A stretch of DNA of 64,000 bases from Cupriavidus oxalaticus (lineage in GTDB: Bacteria; Pseudomonadota; Gammaproteobacteria; Burkholderiales; Burkholderiaceae), in the NCBI RefSeq assembly GCF_004768545.1, contig NZ_CP038635.1:806001-870000 (forward strand), given 5' to 3'. Positions 27,601 through 36,700 of this stretch are shown piece by piece; the first letter of the stretch is position 1, and each line of letters opens with the position of its first letter. The notes beneath the pieces were generated by a model. That model worked only from the letters and a program-made list of their open reading frames with translations, was not told where the DNA came from and did no database searches. Both the position numbers and the translations under genes were made by a program.

Positions 27601-28162
27601 CTCGCTGGAAAAGGAAGTGCAGGGCAACGGCGGCGGCTTCGGCCGCGACGTGCGCGGCAAGACCATCGCCGGCGTGATCTCCGGCATCCGCACCCAGATG
27701 ACCCAGCGCGGCAAGATGCTGATCGTGACGCTGGACGACGGCACCGGCCTGGTCGAGATGACGGTGTTCAACGAGGTCTTCGACGCCAACCGGCAGATGT
27801 TCCGCGAGGATGAACTGCTGATCGCCACCGGCAATGCGCGGCACGATACCTTTACCGGCGGCGTGCGCTTTACCGCGGAGTCGGTGATGGACCTGACCGC
27901 GGCACGGATCCGCTTTGCGACGGCCGTGCGGCTGGCGATGAACGGCAATTCTTCGACCGGGTTGCTGCGCGAACTGCTGATGCCGCACCTGGCACGCGCC
28001 ACGGGTGCCCAGGGTCTGCCGGTGCGGATCGGCTACCAGGCCCGGACCGCGTCGTGCGAAGCCGTGCTGGGGCCGGAGTGGCAGGTGGTGCCGTCCGACG
28101 AGGCGCTGGGCGCGCTGCGCCAGGCGCTGTCGGCGGAGAGCGTGAATACGGTCTACGAATAA
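24647..28162 (+). CDS. dnaE: DNA polymerase III alpha subunit
   Basis: The replicative polymerase subunit, 1171 residues. The N-terminal PHP domain begins FVHLRLHSEYSVVDGIV. The palm shows GPGRGSGAGSLVAYALGITD and the catalytic aspartates in PDFDIDFCQHGRDRVI. The fingers include LLRRAMGKKKPEEMAQHR. The helix-hairpin-helix and OB-fold domain (KTIAGVISGIRTQMTQRGKM) and a C-terminal tail follow. Length fits DnaE (E. coli 1160) rather than the error-prone DnaE2. A start at 24638 is also possible. The gene stands alone, with trhO divergent and LPS genes convergent behind it. Confidence 0.97.
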   Translation: MSAPRFVHLRLHSEYSVVDGIVRLDDAVKAAAADGMGALALTDLANAFGLIRYYKEARGKGVKPVVGADVWLTNAEDRDKPARLLLLVQDRRGYLNLCMLLSRAWLGNQHRGRAEIDPSWFLEPGEDDMPLATGLIALSGAMGGDIGMALANGNADGARRAAQHWASVFAQRFYIELQRAGHAGTDAYVQQAVQLAAELQLPVVATHPVQFMTPDDYTAHEARVCIAEGELLANPRRTRRFTTDQYFKTQDEMCALFADIPSALENAVEIARRCNLTLELGKPRLPLFPTPDGMSLDDYLVFMAKDGLEKRMAVLFPDEAVREAKRPEYYARLEFETGTIIKMGFPGYFLIVADFINWAKNNGVPVGPGRGSGAGSLVAYALGITDLDPLKYALLFERFLNPERVSMPDFDIDFCQHGRDRVITYVKEKYGKDAVSQIATFGTMAAKAAVRDVGRVLDLGYGFVDGIAKLIPFKPGKLVTIEEAKKEEPLLTERENNEEEVRQLLELAQRVEGMTRNVGMHAGGVLIAPGRLTDFCPLYTQGAQNDGMSGVVSQYDKDDVEAAGLVKFDFLGLTTLTILDWAERYIRRLDPSKADWNCSQIPLDDGPAFDILKTANTVAVFQLESRGMQGMLKDAKPDRFEDIIALVALYRPGPMDLIPSFCARKHGREKVEYPDPRVEPVLKETYGIMVYQEQVMQMAQIIGGYSLGGADLLRRAMGKKKPEEMAQHRVMFREGADKNGLNAQQADDIFDLMEKFAGYGFNKSHAAAYALLAYYTAWLKAHHPAEFMAANMSLAMDDTDKVKILYEDCKLNKIAVLPPDVNASEYRFAPTDPKTIRYGLGGIKGSGQGAIEDILRAREEGGAFKDLFDFCERVDRRQVNRRTMEALIRAGAFDSLNDNRAQLLASVPIAMEAAEQKAESANQVSLFDLMGDAGEAHRPELLDEPRWSPKRTLQEEKQALGYYFSGHLFDAYRDEVRRFNKGTLASLEKEVQGNGGGFGRDVRGKTIAGVISGIRTQMTQRGKMLIVTLDDGTGLVEMTVFNEVFDANRQMFREDELLIATGNARHDTFTGGVRFTAESVMDLTAARIRFATAVRLAMNGNSSTGLLRELLMPHLARATGAQGLPVRIGYQARTASCEAVLGPEWQVVPSDEALGALRQALSAESVNTVYE

Positions 28163-28181
28163 CGTCGCAGCGGCGGCGTGC

Positions 28182-29252
28182 TCAGGCGCGCCGCGCGGCC
28201 ATTGCCTGCGCCGCCAGCGCCAGCAGGCTATCGACGTGGGTGCCGATGCGCGGATCGTAGTCCAGCATGGTCATCGGCTGCGCCAGCCTCGCCTGGCCGG
28301 ACTGCGCGGCCTGCACGGCGGCGCGGATGGCCTGGTCGAGCGTATCGGCGCGTTCGCGAGCGAACGCATGGACGGCCTGCGGCCGGATCACTTCCAGGCA
28401 GGCGATATTGTCGGCAAACACCAGCGGCGTGCCGCACAGCACGGATTCCACCCCGACCAGCCCGAACGGTTCATAGCCCGATGCCAGGATGGTGAAGTCC
28501 GCGGCGCGGTAGAGCGCGTCGATGCGGCTGCTGTAGCCGAGTTCGCGCACGCGCGGGATGGTGCGTCCCACCGGCCGGCCGGCCACCGCAAGCGTGATCG
28601 GCAGGCTGGATTTCGAGAAGTAATCGGCCAGCAGGTCGAACCCCTTGCGGGCATGTCCCGACGACGGAAACAGGAACACGACCTCATCGTCGCCAAAACC
28701 GAACTCGCGGCGCAGCGACGCGCGCGTGGCGTCGTCGACCGGCGCAAAGCGCTGCGTGTCGACCGGCGGGTAGAGCAAGTGCACCCGGTTTTCCGGGATC
28801 CCGTACAACTCGACCACTTCGCGCCGCATCAGCGCCGAGTGCGCCACCACGCAATGCGCGCCGGTGTACTGCGCGCTTTCGAGGTCGATCTGCCAGCGAT
28901 CGGAGCGGCGCGGCGGCGTGCCGCGCGCGGCCAGGTAGCCGCGATGGGTGCCGCCGCAGATGGCGATGTCGGACCCCCGCACGCGGTTGCAGCCGATCAG
29001 CACCGCATCGGCAGGCAGGCGCGCCTGCAGGCGCCAGGAGAAATAGCGGTCGCGCAACTTGCCCGGCAGCCACGACACCACGATCCGCTGCGGCTCGATG
29101 CCGGATGCTTCCGCCACGCCGGCATCGAAGCGGCGCGCGTAGACCGACACCTCGGTGCCCGCGCGGCCGGCCATGGCCTGGCTGATGTCGAGCGCATAGC
29201 GCTCCAGGCCGCCGCCGGCGCCGAAGCGGTTGCAGGAAATGCCAATTTTCAT
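28182..29252 (-). CDS. Glycosyltransferase family 4 (WaaG-like LPS core glycosyltransferase)
   Basis: Cytoplasmic GT-B glycosyltransferase of 356 residues. The N-terminal domain starts MKIGISCNRFGAGGGLERYA and the GT4 C-terminal domain shows LFPSSGHARKGFDLLADYF and the nucleotide-sugar block ILASGYEPFGLVGVESVLCG with its EX7E pattern. It is closest in layout to WaaG, the inner/outer core hexosyltransferase. It lies in a block with a GT2, an O-antigen ligase, a GT25, msbA and waaC, which supports an LPS core role. Sugar and acceptor are unknown. The start at 29252 skips a four-codon longer alternative. Confidence 0.85.
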   Translation of the reverse strand: MKIGISCNRFGAGGGLERYALDISQAMAGRAGTEVSVYARRFDAGVAEASGIEPQRIVVSWLPGKLRDRYFSWRLQARLPADAVLIGCNRVRGSDIAICGGTHRGYLAARGTPPRRSDRWQIDLESAQYTGAHCVVAHSALMRREVVELYGIPENRVHLLYPPVDTQRFAPVDDATRASLRREFGFGDDEVVFLFPSSGHARKGFDLLADYFSKSSLPITLAVAGRPVGRTIPRVRELGYSSRIDALYRAADFTILASGYEPFGLVGVESVLCGTPLVFADNIACLEVIRPQAVHAFARERADTLDQAIRAAVQAAQSGQARLAQPMTMLDYDPRIGTHVDSLLALAAQAMAARRA

Positions 29253-29279
29253 CGGTGGATGCAAGGAGAGTATGGGGCG

Positions 29280-30050
29280 TCAGGCGTCACCGCGCACCCG
29301 TGCGCTGTCCGCGGCGTGCAGCTGCGCCAGCTTCGCGTACTTGTAGTAGCTGGCCTGCGCATTCATCAGCGCGACGCCAAAGCCCGCGCCGCCGTCAAGG
29401 AAGCCACGCTTGAACAGGTAGGTGCGGATGAACGCCCACAGTCCGTGGCCGGCGGCCGACGCCACCGAGCTGCGCTTGCCGCGCGCGTAGGCTTGCTGCG
29501 CGCCGGCGCTGGAGTAACTGTCGATCTTGCGCAGCACGTCCGATAACGATCGGTAGCTGTAGTGGATCAGCGGCTCGCGCAGGCGGGTCACAGGATCGTC
29601 CACCTTCAGGTGTTCATGGACCAGGTCTTCGGTGAAGCGGCCGCGGCCGTTGCGGAACACGCGCGTGACATAGTCGGGATACCAGCCGGCATGGCGCACG
29701 AAGGTGCCGCAGAACGCGGACAGGCGCGGCAGTGCCAGGGCCTGGGCACCAGGCCGGGCGATTTGCTGCAGGATTTCATCGCGCAGCGCAGGCGTGACAC
29801 GCTCGTCGGCATCCAGGCTGAGAATCCAGTCGCCCCTGGCGGCACTGACCGCGCGGTTCTTTTGCGGGCCGAAGCCCGGCCAGTCCTCGGTCTGGATCAC
29901 AGTGGCGCCGGCAGCACGCGCAATGGCCACGGTGTCATCCGAGCTGGCCCAATCCACTATAATCGCCTCTTCGCACCAGGACACGCTGTCGAGGCAAGCC
30001 CCGATATTGTGAGCTTCATTCCTGGTAATGATGACGGCCGAGACTTTCAT
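29280..30050 (-). CDS. Glycosyltransferase family 2 (WaaE/KdtX-like)
   Basis: Cytoplasmic GT-A transferase of 256 residues, like the LPS core beta-1,4-glucosyltransferase WaaE. It starts MKVSAVIITRNEAHNIGACL. The GT2 loop here reads VDWASSDDT, where WaaE relatives usually have VDSGSTD. The metal-binding DADE follows in LSLDADERVTP, then AFCGTFVRHAGWYPDYVTRVFRNGRGRFTEDLVHEHL. It ends 27 bases before the adjacent GT4 gene on the same strand, so the two are probably co-transcribed. Donor and acceptor are inferred from the family. Confidence 0.85.
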   Translation of the reverse strand: MKVSAVIITRNEAHNIGACLDSVSWCEEAIIVDWASSDDTVAIARAAGATVIQTEDWPGFGPQKNRAVSAARGDWILSLDADERVTPALRDEILQQIARPGAQALALPRLSAFCGTFVRHAGWYPDYVTRVFRNGRGRFTEDLVHEHLKVDDPVTRLREPLIHYSYRSLSDVLRKIDSYSSAGAQQAYARGKRSSVASAAGHGLWAFIRTYLFKRGFLDGGAGFGVALMNAQASYYKYAKLAQLHAADSARVRGDA

Positions 30051-30228
30051 GGAATATGGGCGGCACGCCTGTCGGGCAGACCGACAAGCCGCCGGCGCCG
30101 CCAACAGCCGAGTGCTGATGGAAGATCGCGTATTCTACCGCACCGGCTCAGTGGTCCCGGCGCCGCCTGGTGGTTGCCGCCAGCCCGCGGGAAATGCCCC
30201 GGCGCCGTTTTCTCCAATTGCGAGTTTG

Positions 30229-31557
30229 ATGATAAGAGCACATTTGTCCCGATTCACAGGGATGGAAAAAGTTTTCTCCCTGGTGGCATGTGCCGCACTG
30301 ATCTCCTTTCCCATCCTGCTGCTCACCTATCCTTCGGCGGCCAATGCTGGTTTCAGCTTCCTGCTGCTGTGGTGCGTAGTCGCGCTGTCCGTGCAGCCCC
30401 GCGCCAGCCTGTGCGCCTGGGGGACGATGCTGCGCGAGCATTGGGCGGTGGCGGCGGCGATGGCGGCCTTGCCGGCGGCCTTCCTGCTGCGCCAGGTTGT
30501 CAGCGGCGATGGCATGGACCTGCCGTATCTCTACCTGCGCTTCGCCTTGTTCGGGCTGCTGGCCTGGGGCCTCGCACTGCTCGACCGGCGTGCGCTGCAG
30601 GCCGTGCAGTGGGGACTGGTGGTGGGTGCGATCGTTTCTGCGGTCTGGATATACGCCGCAACCGCTGGCGGCCGGCCGGACCATGTCGGCGTCAACAACA
30701 TCATTCCCTTTTCCAACCTGTCTCTGCTGATGGGAATGCTGGCGCTGATTTCGATTGGATGGGACCGGCGCGGCCGGTGGCTTTCGATGGCGCCCAAACT
30801 GCTGGCCGGCGCGGCCGGTGTCTATACGTCGTATGCCAGTGCGACACGTGGCGGCTGGCTCGCCATCCCGGTGCTGCTGCTGATCGCGATCACCGTCATG
30901 CGCAAATGGACGATCCGCGCCCGTGCCGCTTTGCTCGCGGTCCTGGTGGGAGGCATGGCGGTGGCCGGATACTGCAGCGATATCGTCAGGAAGCGTGTGG
31001 GCGAAGCGGTCGCCAATCTCAATGCCGCGGTCTCGTCACCGGGCATCGATGCGGCGGTAGTAACGCAGCGAGGGCTGGATACGTCGGAGGGCTGGCGCCT
31101 GCAACTGTGGAAGGCCTCGCTGCGCATGCTGGAAACGCATCCGATGACAGGCGTGGGGCCAGACGGGTTTGCGGCCAACCTCAAGGCCATGGCAGCAAGC
31201 GGATTTATCACGCCCGCAACCACCCAGTTCGCGCACTCGCACAATGACGTGCTGTACATCGCGGCAACGCAGGGGATTCCCGGGGTGCTTGCGGTACTTG
31301 CGCTATACCTGGTGCCGGCAGGCTTTTTCCTGCGCCATCTGCGCAGCCGTGACATGGTCACGCGCACCGCTGCCACCATGGGGCTGGCCATCAGCATCGG
31401 CTTCCTGCTGTTCGGACTGACCGAAGCGATGTTCTTCATCGCCATGACCAATGCCTTCTACACGCTGATGATCGCGACGTGCTTCGCCATCGTGGTCGCA
31501 CAGCGCAAGGCGCCGGAGCTGCCGGCGCGGCCGGACGCACAGGCGGTGGCGGCATGA
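30229..31557 (+). CDS. O-antigen ligase family protein (WaaL-like)
   Basis: Inner-membrane protein that would transfer polymerised O-antigen from undecaprenyl diphosphate to lipid A-core at the periplasmic face. The 442-residue product has about ten to twelve hydrophobic segments and a large periplasmic loop. The Wzy_C/WaaL loop ends in TTQFAHSHNDVLYIAATQGI with the conserved His. The start is uncertain: ATG at 30229 or at 30262 (MEKVFSL). The track-long frame starting further upstream runs over the divergent GT2 start and is rejected. Overlaps the next gene by ATGA. Confidence 0.85.
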   Translation: MIRAHLSRFTGMEKVFSLVACAALISFPILLLTYPSAANAGFSFLLLWCVVALSVQPRASLCAWGTMLREHWAVAAAMAALPAAFLLRQVVSGDGMDLPYLYLRFALFGLLAWGLALLDRRALQAVQWGLVVGAIVSAVWIYAATAGGRPDHVGVNNIIPFSNLSLLMGMLALISIGWDRRGRWLSMAPKLLAGAAGVYTSYASATRGGWLAIPVLLLIAITVMRKWTIRARAALLAVLVGGMAVAGYCSDIVRKRVGEAVANLNAAVSSPGIDAAVVTQRGLDTSEGWRLQLWKASLRMLETHPMTGVGPDGFAANLKAMAASGFITPATTQFAHSHNDVLYIAATQGIPGVLAVLALYLVPAGFFLRHLRSRDMVTRTAATMGLAISIGFLLFGLTEAMFFIAMTNAFYTLMIATCFAIVVAQRKAPELPARPDAQAVAA

Positions 31558-32327
31558 TCGGCGCCTACGTCATCAACCTGGCGAGCGCGGGCTCGCGCCG
31601 GCAACGCATCTCCGCGCAGCTCGAACGCCTCGGCGTCCCGTTCCAGGTCTTCGCTGCCGTGGACGGGCGCGCGCTTCCCGAACACGACGTGGCGAGACGT
31701 TATGATGCGGCCGCCGCCGCGGTGCGGTACCGGCCCATGAGCCGCGGCGAAGTCGGGTGCGCGCTGAGCCACCTCGGCGTCTGTCGCCAGATGCTGGAAG
31801 ACGACGCGGCGTTTGCGCTGGTGCTGGAGGACGACGCCTTGCTTGGCGATGACCTGCCGGCGGTGCTCGCTGACCTGGAGGCCCGTCTGGACCCGGACCG
31901 CGCGGAAGTGGTGCTGCTGTCCCACGTCGACAAGTACACCCGCTGGGGCACGCGACCCCTTGGCCACGGGCGCAAGCTGGTGCGGCGCTACGGCGAATGG
32001 TGGCGGGCGCATGGCTACGTGGTGACGCGGGCCGCGGCCGAGCGCATGCTGGCGGGGCTCCAGCCGGTCTGGTGTGCTGCCGACTACTGGTCCGCCTTCG
32101 AGAAACAGGGCCTGGTCACGGTCCGTGCCGTGGTCCCGTATTGCATCGGGCTGACCGAACTGGCGCAGGATTCCGCGCTGGAAGGCCATCGTGCCGATCT
32201 CGATGCCAGCGACAAGGCGCGGCGCAGCATCGGCTATTATCTGCGCCGCTACGTCTACCAGCGATTCCTGTTCCAGGTCTTCGTCCGGCCCTTCCTGCGC
32301 GTAGCGCGGCAGAAGCGGGCGGGATAG
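31554..32327 (+). CDS. Glycosyltransferase family 25 (LPS biosynthesis)
   Basis: A GT25 transferase of 257 residues, the group that adds galactose or glucose to lipooligosaccharide. It starts [20 protein letters not shown], continues [18 protein letters not shown], and has the paired acidic motif [13 protein letters not shown] and the [20 protein letters not shown] signature. Its ATG overlaps the stop of the O-antigen ligase gene (ATGA), implying translational coupling and a shared role in decorating LPS. Specific sugar unknown. Confidence 0.88.
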   Translation: MIGAYVINLASAGSRRQRISAQLERLGVPFQVFAAVDGRALPEHDVARRYDAAAAAVRYRPMSRGEVGCALSHLGVCRQMLEDDAAFALVLEDDALLGDDLPAVLADLEARLDPDRAEVVLLSHVDKYTRWGTRPLGHGRKLVRRYGEWWRAHGYVVTRAAAERMLAGLQPVWCAADYWSAFEKQGLVTVRAVVPYCIGLTELAQDSALEGHRADLDASDKARRSIGYYLRRYVYQRFLFQVFVRPFLRVARQKRAG

Positions 32328-32388
32328 AGGAGCCGCCGGGCCAGGTGCCATCAAGCCCTGCCGCCGCACCCATACAGAAAGACATTCA

Positions 32389-34164
32389 GTGACCACATCC
32401 AAACCGCCCATCTCGCCCGGCTCCACCGTGCCCTCCAGCATGTCCAGCCGGCTCTGGTCTTACCTGCGCCCCGAGTTGCGCGTTTTTGTCGGCGCCATCA
32501 TAGCCATGGCGGTGGTTGCGGCCAGCGAAGGGGTGATCCCCAAGGTCGTCAACGACCTGCTCGACAAGGGTTTCGGTGGCGACTACGCCGGCACGCTGTG
32601 GCATGTGCCTGCCATCCTGACCGGCGTGGCGCTGATCCGGGGTGTTGCGCAGTTCGCTTCCGGCTATCTGCTGAACCTGATCTCGAACCGCGTGCTGCTG
32701 AAGATGCGCATGCAGATGTTCGAGCGCCTGCTGCATGCGCCGGCGGGGTTCTTCCACCGCAACACGGCGGCATCGCTGATCAATGCGGTGATTTTCGAGG
32801 TCAACCAGGTGCTGCAGATCCTGACCAGCGTGTTCATCACGCTGGTGCGCGATTCGCTGACGGTCGTGGCGCTGCTGATCTACCTCTTCTACACCAACTG
32901 GCGCCTGACGCTGATCGTGGCGGTGATCCTGCCGGTGATCGGCTACCTGATGTCCAAGATCAACCGCCGGCTGCGCAAGCTCAACCGCGACCACCAGACC
33001 TACACCAACAACGCCGCCTACGTGGTGGAAGAGGCGGTTGGGGGCTACAAGGTCGTCAAGCTGCACGGCGGCGAGCAGTACGAGCTGTCGCGCTTCCGCA
33101 TGGTCGCGGAGCGGCTGAAGAATTACTCGATGCGCATGGCGGTGGCTGGCGGCCTGAACCAGCCGGTCACGGCGTTCCTGGCCGCGCTGGCATTGTCGGT
33201 GGTCATTACCATCGCAATGGTGCAGGCGCAGGCCAACCAGACCACGGTCGGCGGCTTCACCGGTTTTGTGATGGCAATGCTGCTGCTGATTTCGCCGCTG
33301 AAGCACCTGACCGACATCAACCAGCCGCTGACGCGCGGTATTACCGCCGCCGAGATGATCTTCCGGCTGATCGACGAGCCGATCGAGCCGCAGGACGGTG
33401 GCAAGGCCATCGGCCGCGCGCGCGGCGAACTGGACTTCGAGGGCGTCGGCTTCCGCTATGGCGAGGCACAGCGGCCTGCGCTGCAGCAGATCGACCTGCG
33501 CGTGAGCCCGGGCGAGGTGGTGGCGCTGGTGGGGCCGTCGGGCAGCGGCAAGACCACGCTGGTCAACCTGGTGCCGCGCTTCTTCGACCCGACCGAAGGG
33601 CGAATCCTGCTGGACGGCGCGCCGCTGGGCGAGCTGGCCTTGAAGGACCTGCGCAACCAGATCGCCTTTGTCAGCCAGGACGTGGTGCTGTTCAACGATA
33701 CGGTCGCCGCCAACGTGGCGTATGGCGCGCATGGCGAGACCGAGATCGACATGGCGCGCGTGGAGCGTGCGCTGGCGGCGGCGTACCTGACCGAGACCGT
33801 CAAGGGCCTGCCTGAGGGGCTGGATACCAATATCGGCGACAACGGCATGAAGCTATCCGGTGGCCAGCGCCAGCGCCTGGCAATCGCCCGTGCGCTGTAC
33901 AAGGACGCGCCGATCCTGATCCTGGACGAGGCCACCTCCGCGCTGGATTCGGAATCGGAGCGCCAGGTGCAGGCGGCGCTGGAAGAGCTGATGAAGGGCC
34001 GGACCACGCTGGTGATCGCGCACCGGCTGTCGACCATCGAGAATGCCGATCGTATCGCCGTGCTCGACCATGGGCGCGTCGCGGAGCAGGGCACCCACGC
34101 CGAACTGCTGGCGGCCAACGGCCTCTACGCCGGCCTGCACCGGATCCAGTTCGCGACCCAGTAA
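32389..34164 (+). CDS. msbA: Lipid A export ABC transporter, permease/ATP-binding protein MsbA
   Basis: Homodimeric flippase that moves lipid A-core across the inner membrane. The 591-residue half-transporter has an N-terminal six-helix domain (including [20 protein letters not shown] and [19 protein letters not shown]). The ATPase follows, with Walker [14 protein letters not shown]-loop [11 protein letters not shown], signature [15 protein letters not shown] and Walker [13 protein letters not shown]. Start is GTG at 32389. It ends the rightward block of LPS genes and is followed by a bidirectional terminator shared with convergent waaC. Confidence 0.95.
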   Translation: MTTSKPPISPGSTVPSSMSSRLWSYLRPELRVFVGAIIAMAVVAASEGVIPKVVNDLLDKGFGGDYAGTLWHVPAILTGVALIRGVAQFASGYLLNLISNRVLLKMRMQMFERLLHAPAGFFHRNTAASLINAVIFEVNQVLQILTSVFITLVRDSLTVVALLIYLFYTNWRLTLIVAVILPVIGYLMSKINRRLRKLNRDHQTYTNNAAYVVEEAVGGYKVVKLHGGEQYELSRFRMVAERLKNYSMRMAVAGGLNQPVTAFLAALALSVVITIAMVQAQANQTTVGGFTGFVMAMLLLISPLKHLTDINQPLTRGITAAEMIFRLIDEPIEPQDGGKAIGRARGELDFEGVGFRYGEAQRPALQQIDLRVSPGEVVALVGPSGSGKTTLVNLVPRFFDPTEGRILLDGAPLGELALKDLRNQIAFVSQDVVLFNDTVAANVAYGAHGETEIDMARVERALAAAYLTETVKGLPEGLDTNIGDNGMKLSGGQRQRLAIARALYKDAPILILDEATSALDSESERQVQAALEELMKGRTTLVIAHRLSTIENADRIAVLDHGRVAEQGTHAELLAANGLYAGLHRIQFATQ

Positions 34165-34205
34165 AGGTCGGCGGCGCGGCAGGGCGCTCCTGCCGCGGCC
34201 ATGAC

Positions 34206-34249
34206 GAAAAAAGGGCCGGCACGTCGGATATCGTGCCGGCCTCTTTTTT
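34206..34249. terminator. Bidirectional terminator between msbA and waaC
   Basis: ggccggcacg (34214-34223) pairs with cgtgccggcc (34232-34241) around an 8-base loop, with tcttttttg on the right and aaaaaa on the left. It can therefore stop transcription from both convergent genes. Confidence 0.88.
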
Positions 34250-34269
34250 GGGTTTGCGGTTGAAGCCGC

Positions 34270-35256
34270 TCAGTTGGGCGAAGCCACCGGCGGCTGCTGT
34301 GCCATCACTTCGTCGATGGCGGCGAGCACCTGCTCGCGCGTCGGCACCACGCCATGCCCGCCCATCGAGACCGCGCGGCCCGGCGTGTTGACGCCATACA
34401 GTTCGCGCGAGGTCGTCGTGAAAAGCAGCACGGTCGGGCGGCGCATCGCATCGGCGATATGCACGAAGCCCGTGTCCATGCCCACCACCAGCGACGACTT
34501 GCCCACCACCTGCGCCAGCCCGGTGATGCTCAGGCGCGGCATCACTTCCGCACCGGGCACGCTTGCCGCGATCGTCTCGGCTTCCTTGCGTTCGGCATCG
34601 TTGCCCCAAGGCACCAGTACGCGCAGGCCGCGCGCGGAGATCGCGCTGCCCACGGCAATCCAGTCAGCGATCGGCCACTTCTTCTCTTCGCTGGATGTGG
34701 CGTGGAACAGCATCGCATACGGGCCCTTCGCCGCGGGGGCGGGCGTGTCCCCGGACATTTCGAGGCCGTAGTGCATTTCCTTGGTGAGTTCATAGCCGAA
34801 CGCGCGGCTGACCGCGCGGCGCATGCGCTGCCTGGCGCAATCCTCTTCGAGCACGGGCTGGAACACATGGTTATAGCCGAAGCGCGCACCGCTTTCGCCC
34901 AGTTCCGCCACCGGATAGCCCCAGCGGTGCCGTGTGCGCGCCAGCCGAGTCACGATCGCGCTCTTGTACACGCCATGGACGTCCAGCACCGCATCGTACT
35001 TCTCGCGCCGCAATTCGCGCAGTGCGCGGAAGATCTCCCGCAGCCCGGCCCAGCTGCGTGCCTTCTTGAAGCTGCGCAGCGGCGCGGCGATGACACGCTC
35101 GATATTTGGGTTCCAGCGCGGCACGTCGGCGCAGTAGGAGTCCGCGATCCAGTCAATCTTCACGCCGGGGAATGCGCGCTGCAGGTCGGCGACCAGCGGC
35201 AGCGTGAATACCATGTCGCCCAGCGAGGTCAGCTTGACGATGAGAATACGTTTCAT
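34270..35256 (-). CDS. waaC: Lipopolysaccharide heptosyltransferase I
   Basis: Adds the first L-glycero-D-manno-heptose from ADP-heptose to Kdo2-lipid A. The 328-residue GT9 protein starts MKRILIVKLTSLGDMVFTLP. VDIRWIADSY-like block (here IDWIADSYCADVPRWNPNIE), DVHGVYKSAIVTRLARTRHRWGYP and, near the C-terminus, SSLVVGMDTGFVHIADAMRRPTV follow, with the last two forming the donor site. It uses the product of hldA/hldD at the start of the window. The start at 35256 removes six residues from the longest frame. Convergent with msbA. Confidence 0.93.
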   Translation of the reverse strand: MKRILIVKLTSLGDMVFTLPLVADLQRAFPGVKIDWIADSYCADVPRWNPNIERVIAAPLRSFKKARSWAGLREIFRALRELRREKYDAVLDVHGVYKSAIVTRLARTRHRWGYPVAELGESGARFGYNHVFQPVLEEDCARQRMRRAVSRAFGYELTKEMHYGLEMSGDTPAPAAKGPYAMLFHATSSEEKKWPIADWIAVGSAISARGLRVLVPWGNDAERKEAETIAASVPGAEVMPRLSITGLAQVVGKSSLVVGMDTGFVHIADAMRRPTVLLFTTTSRELYGVNTPGRAVSMGGHGVVPTREQVLAAIDEVMAQQPPVASPN

Positions 35257-35467
35257 CGGGAAGGGTTGGCGCATGCGGCCAGGGGCGCTCGCCTTGTTCA
35301 GGAAGGGACGTAGTATGCCTTATCCCGCAGGCATCTGGTTTTGCGATGCATGAGCAACATGGTGCACGGCCTTGTCCCGGCGATCCGGTAGACTTTGAAG
35401 CAGTACCCGGCAATAACCATCAGGGCCGACAAGGTCGACGAGAACATATCGCCAACAGGAGACAACC

Positions 35468-36058
35468 ATGCCCGCCACAGCCTTCCCCATCAGCCGCTAC
35501 CCTGTCCCCGCGCTCAAGGACCTCCCCGACGACATCCGCACCCGCATCCTGGAAGTCCAGGACAAGGCCGGCTTTGTCCCTAATGTCTTCCTGGCGCTGG
35601 CGCATCGCCCCGACGAATTCCGTGCCTTCTTCGCCTACCACGACGCGTTGATGCTCAAGGAGGGCGGCCTGACCAAGGGCGAGCGCGAGATGATCGTGGT
35701 GGCGACTTCCGGCGCCAACCAGTGCCTGTATTGCGTGGTGGCGCATGGCGCGATCCTGCGCATCTACGAGAAGAAGCCGCTGGTAGCGGACCAGGTTGCG
35801 GTGAACTACCTGAAGGCCGATATTCCCCCGCGCCAGCGGGCCATGCTCGACTTTGCGATGAAGGTGTGTGAGGCGTCGCATGACGTCGGCGACGCGGATT
35901 TTGCCGCGCTGCGCGAGCATGGGTTCTCCGACGAAGACGCGTGGGATATCGCCGCGATCACCGCGTTCTTCGGGCTGTCGAACCGGATGGCCAACACCAT
36001 CAGCATGCGCCCGAACGACGAGTTCTACCTGATGGGCCGCGTGCCCAAGGCGAAGTAG
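35468..36058 (+). CDS. AhpD-like peroxidase-related protein (carboxymuconolactone decarboxylase fold)
   Basis: A 196-residue all-helical protein of the CMD/AhpD family, which uses a CxxC pair to reduce peroxides or act in redox relay. The active pair is in GANQCLYCVVAHG, with the family His after it. DEFRAFFAYHDALMLKEGGLTKGEREMIVVATS precedes and AITAFFGLSNRMANTI follows. AGGAGAC precedes the ATG. It is a single gene between waaC (divergent) and a leftward lipoprotein. True substrate unknown. Confidence 0.88.
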   Translation: MPATAFPISRYPVPALKDLPDDIRTRILEVQDKAGFVPNVFLALAHRPDEFRAFFAYHDALMLKEGGLTKGEREMIVVATSGANQCLYCVVAHGAILRIYEKKPLVADQVAVNYLKADIPPRQRAMLDFAMKVCEASHDVGDADFAALREHGFSDEDAWDIAAITAFFGLSNRMANTISMRPNDEFYLMGRVPKAK

Positions 36059-36088
36059 AGCCAGCGAGAGCCGGCGCGCCGGGGAGGC

Positions 36089-36601
36089 TCAGCGCACCTC
36101 GGCGCAATTTCCGCTCTTGGGGTCGAACAGCACTGGCCAGGCCTGCTCGTAGATGCCCGGCGTGCAGTATTTCTCGCAGCGGTTATGCGCCAGCGTCACG
36201 CGGCGCGGGTCCTGCCACACCAGCAGCTTGCACTGGCTGCCGTCGATGGCCTGCAGTTCGATGTGCGGCGTCGTGCGTACCTGGCGGAACTGGATCAGGT
36301 TGAACTCGCAGCTGCCGCGCCGCGATACCCACAGTTTCCATTTCAACGCTTCCACCTTGTTGGCGGTGACGTCCATCAGCGCGTCCTCGCGGAAGCCGTC
36401 TTCCTCGGTGCGCTTGCATGCGCCGGCGATGGTAATGGTTTTGGGGGCGATCGGGGCCGCGCGTGCCTTCGGTGGCGGCGCTTCGGCAACCGGTGCGGCG
36501 GGGGGCGGTGGGGGCGGCCGGCGCTGCGCGATCGGCAGCGGCACGCAGGCGGAGCACACCAGGACGGCCAGCAGGCAGGCCCCATGTTTCGTGGCGTTCA
36601 T
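36089..36601 (-). CDS. Hypothetical lipoprotein with conserved cysteines
   Basis: A 170-residue exported protein. The N-terminus MNATKHGACLLAVLVCSACV gives a signal peptide with a lipobox-like end at Cys19. A Pro/Ala-rich linker (about 27-54) and a compact C-terminal domain follow. The domain (CKRTEEDGFREDALMDVTAN and SCEFNLIQFRQVRTTPHIEL) has six further cysteines that may form disulfides in the periplasm. I do not recognise its family. A GGAGTCC ribosome site precedes the ATG. The gene stands between two unrelated units. Confidence 0.7.
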   Translation of the reverse strand: MNATKHGACLLAVLVCSACVPLPIAQRRPPPPPPAAPVAEAPPPKARAAPIAPKTITIAGACKRTEEDGFREDALMDVTANKVEALKWKLWVSRRGSCEFNLIQFRQVRTTPHIELQAIDGSQCKLLVWQDPRRVTLAHNRCEKYCTPGIYEQAWPVLFDPKSGNCAEVR

Positions 36602-36700
36602 GCTGGACTCCTTCTCGCAACCCTCGACCTTCGCTTAGTTATAGCGGATCGAAGACGAATTAGGAGTAGGACCATCCCGCAGCATGGCGTCAGGCAATGA

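Noticed and set aside
26114..27988. 624-codon minus-strand frame inside dnaE
   Set aside because: Shadow of dnaE with no ribosome site or recognisable domain; dnaE is certain on the other strand.
30028..30228. Longer N-terminus for the O-antigen ligase gene
   Set aside because: The extra 67 codons overlap the divergent GT2 start and would place a long soluble region before the first membrane helix, unlike the family.
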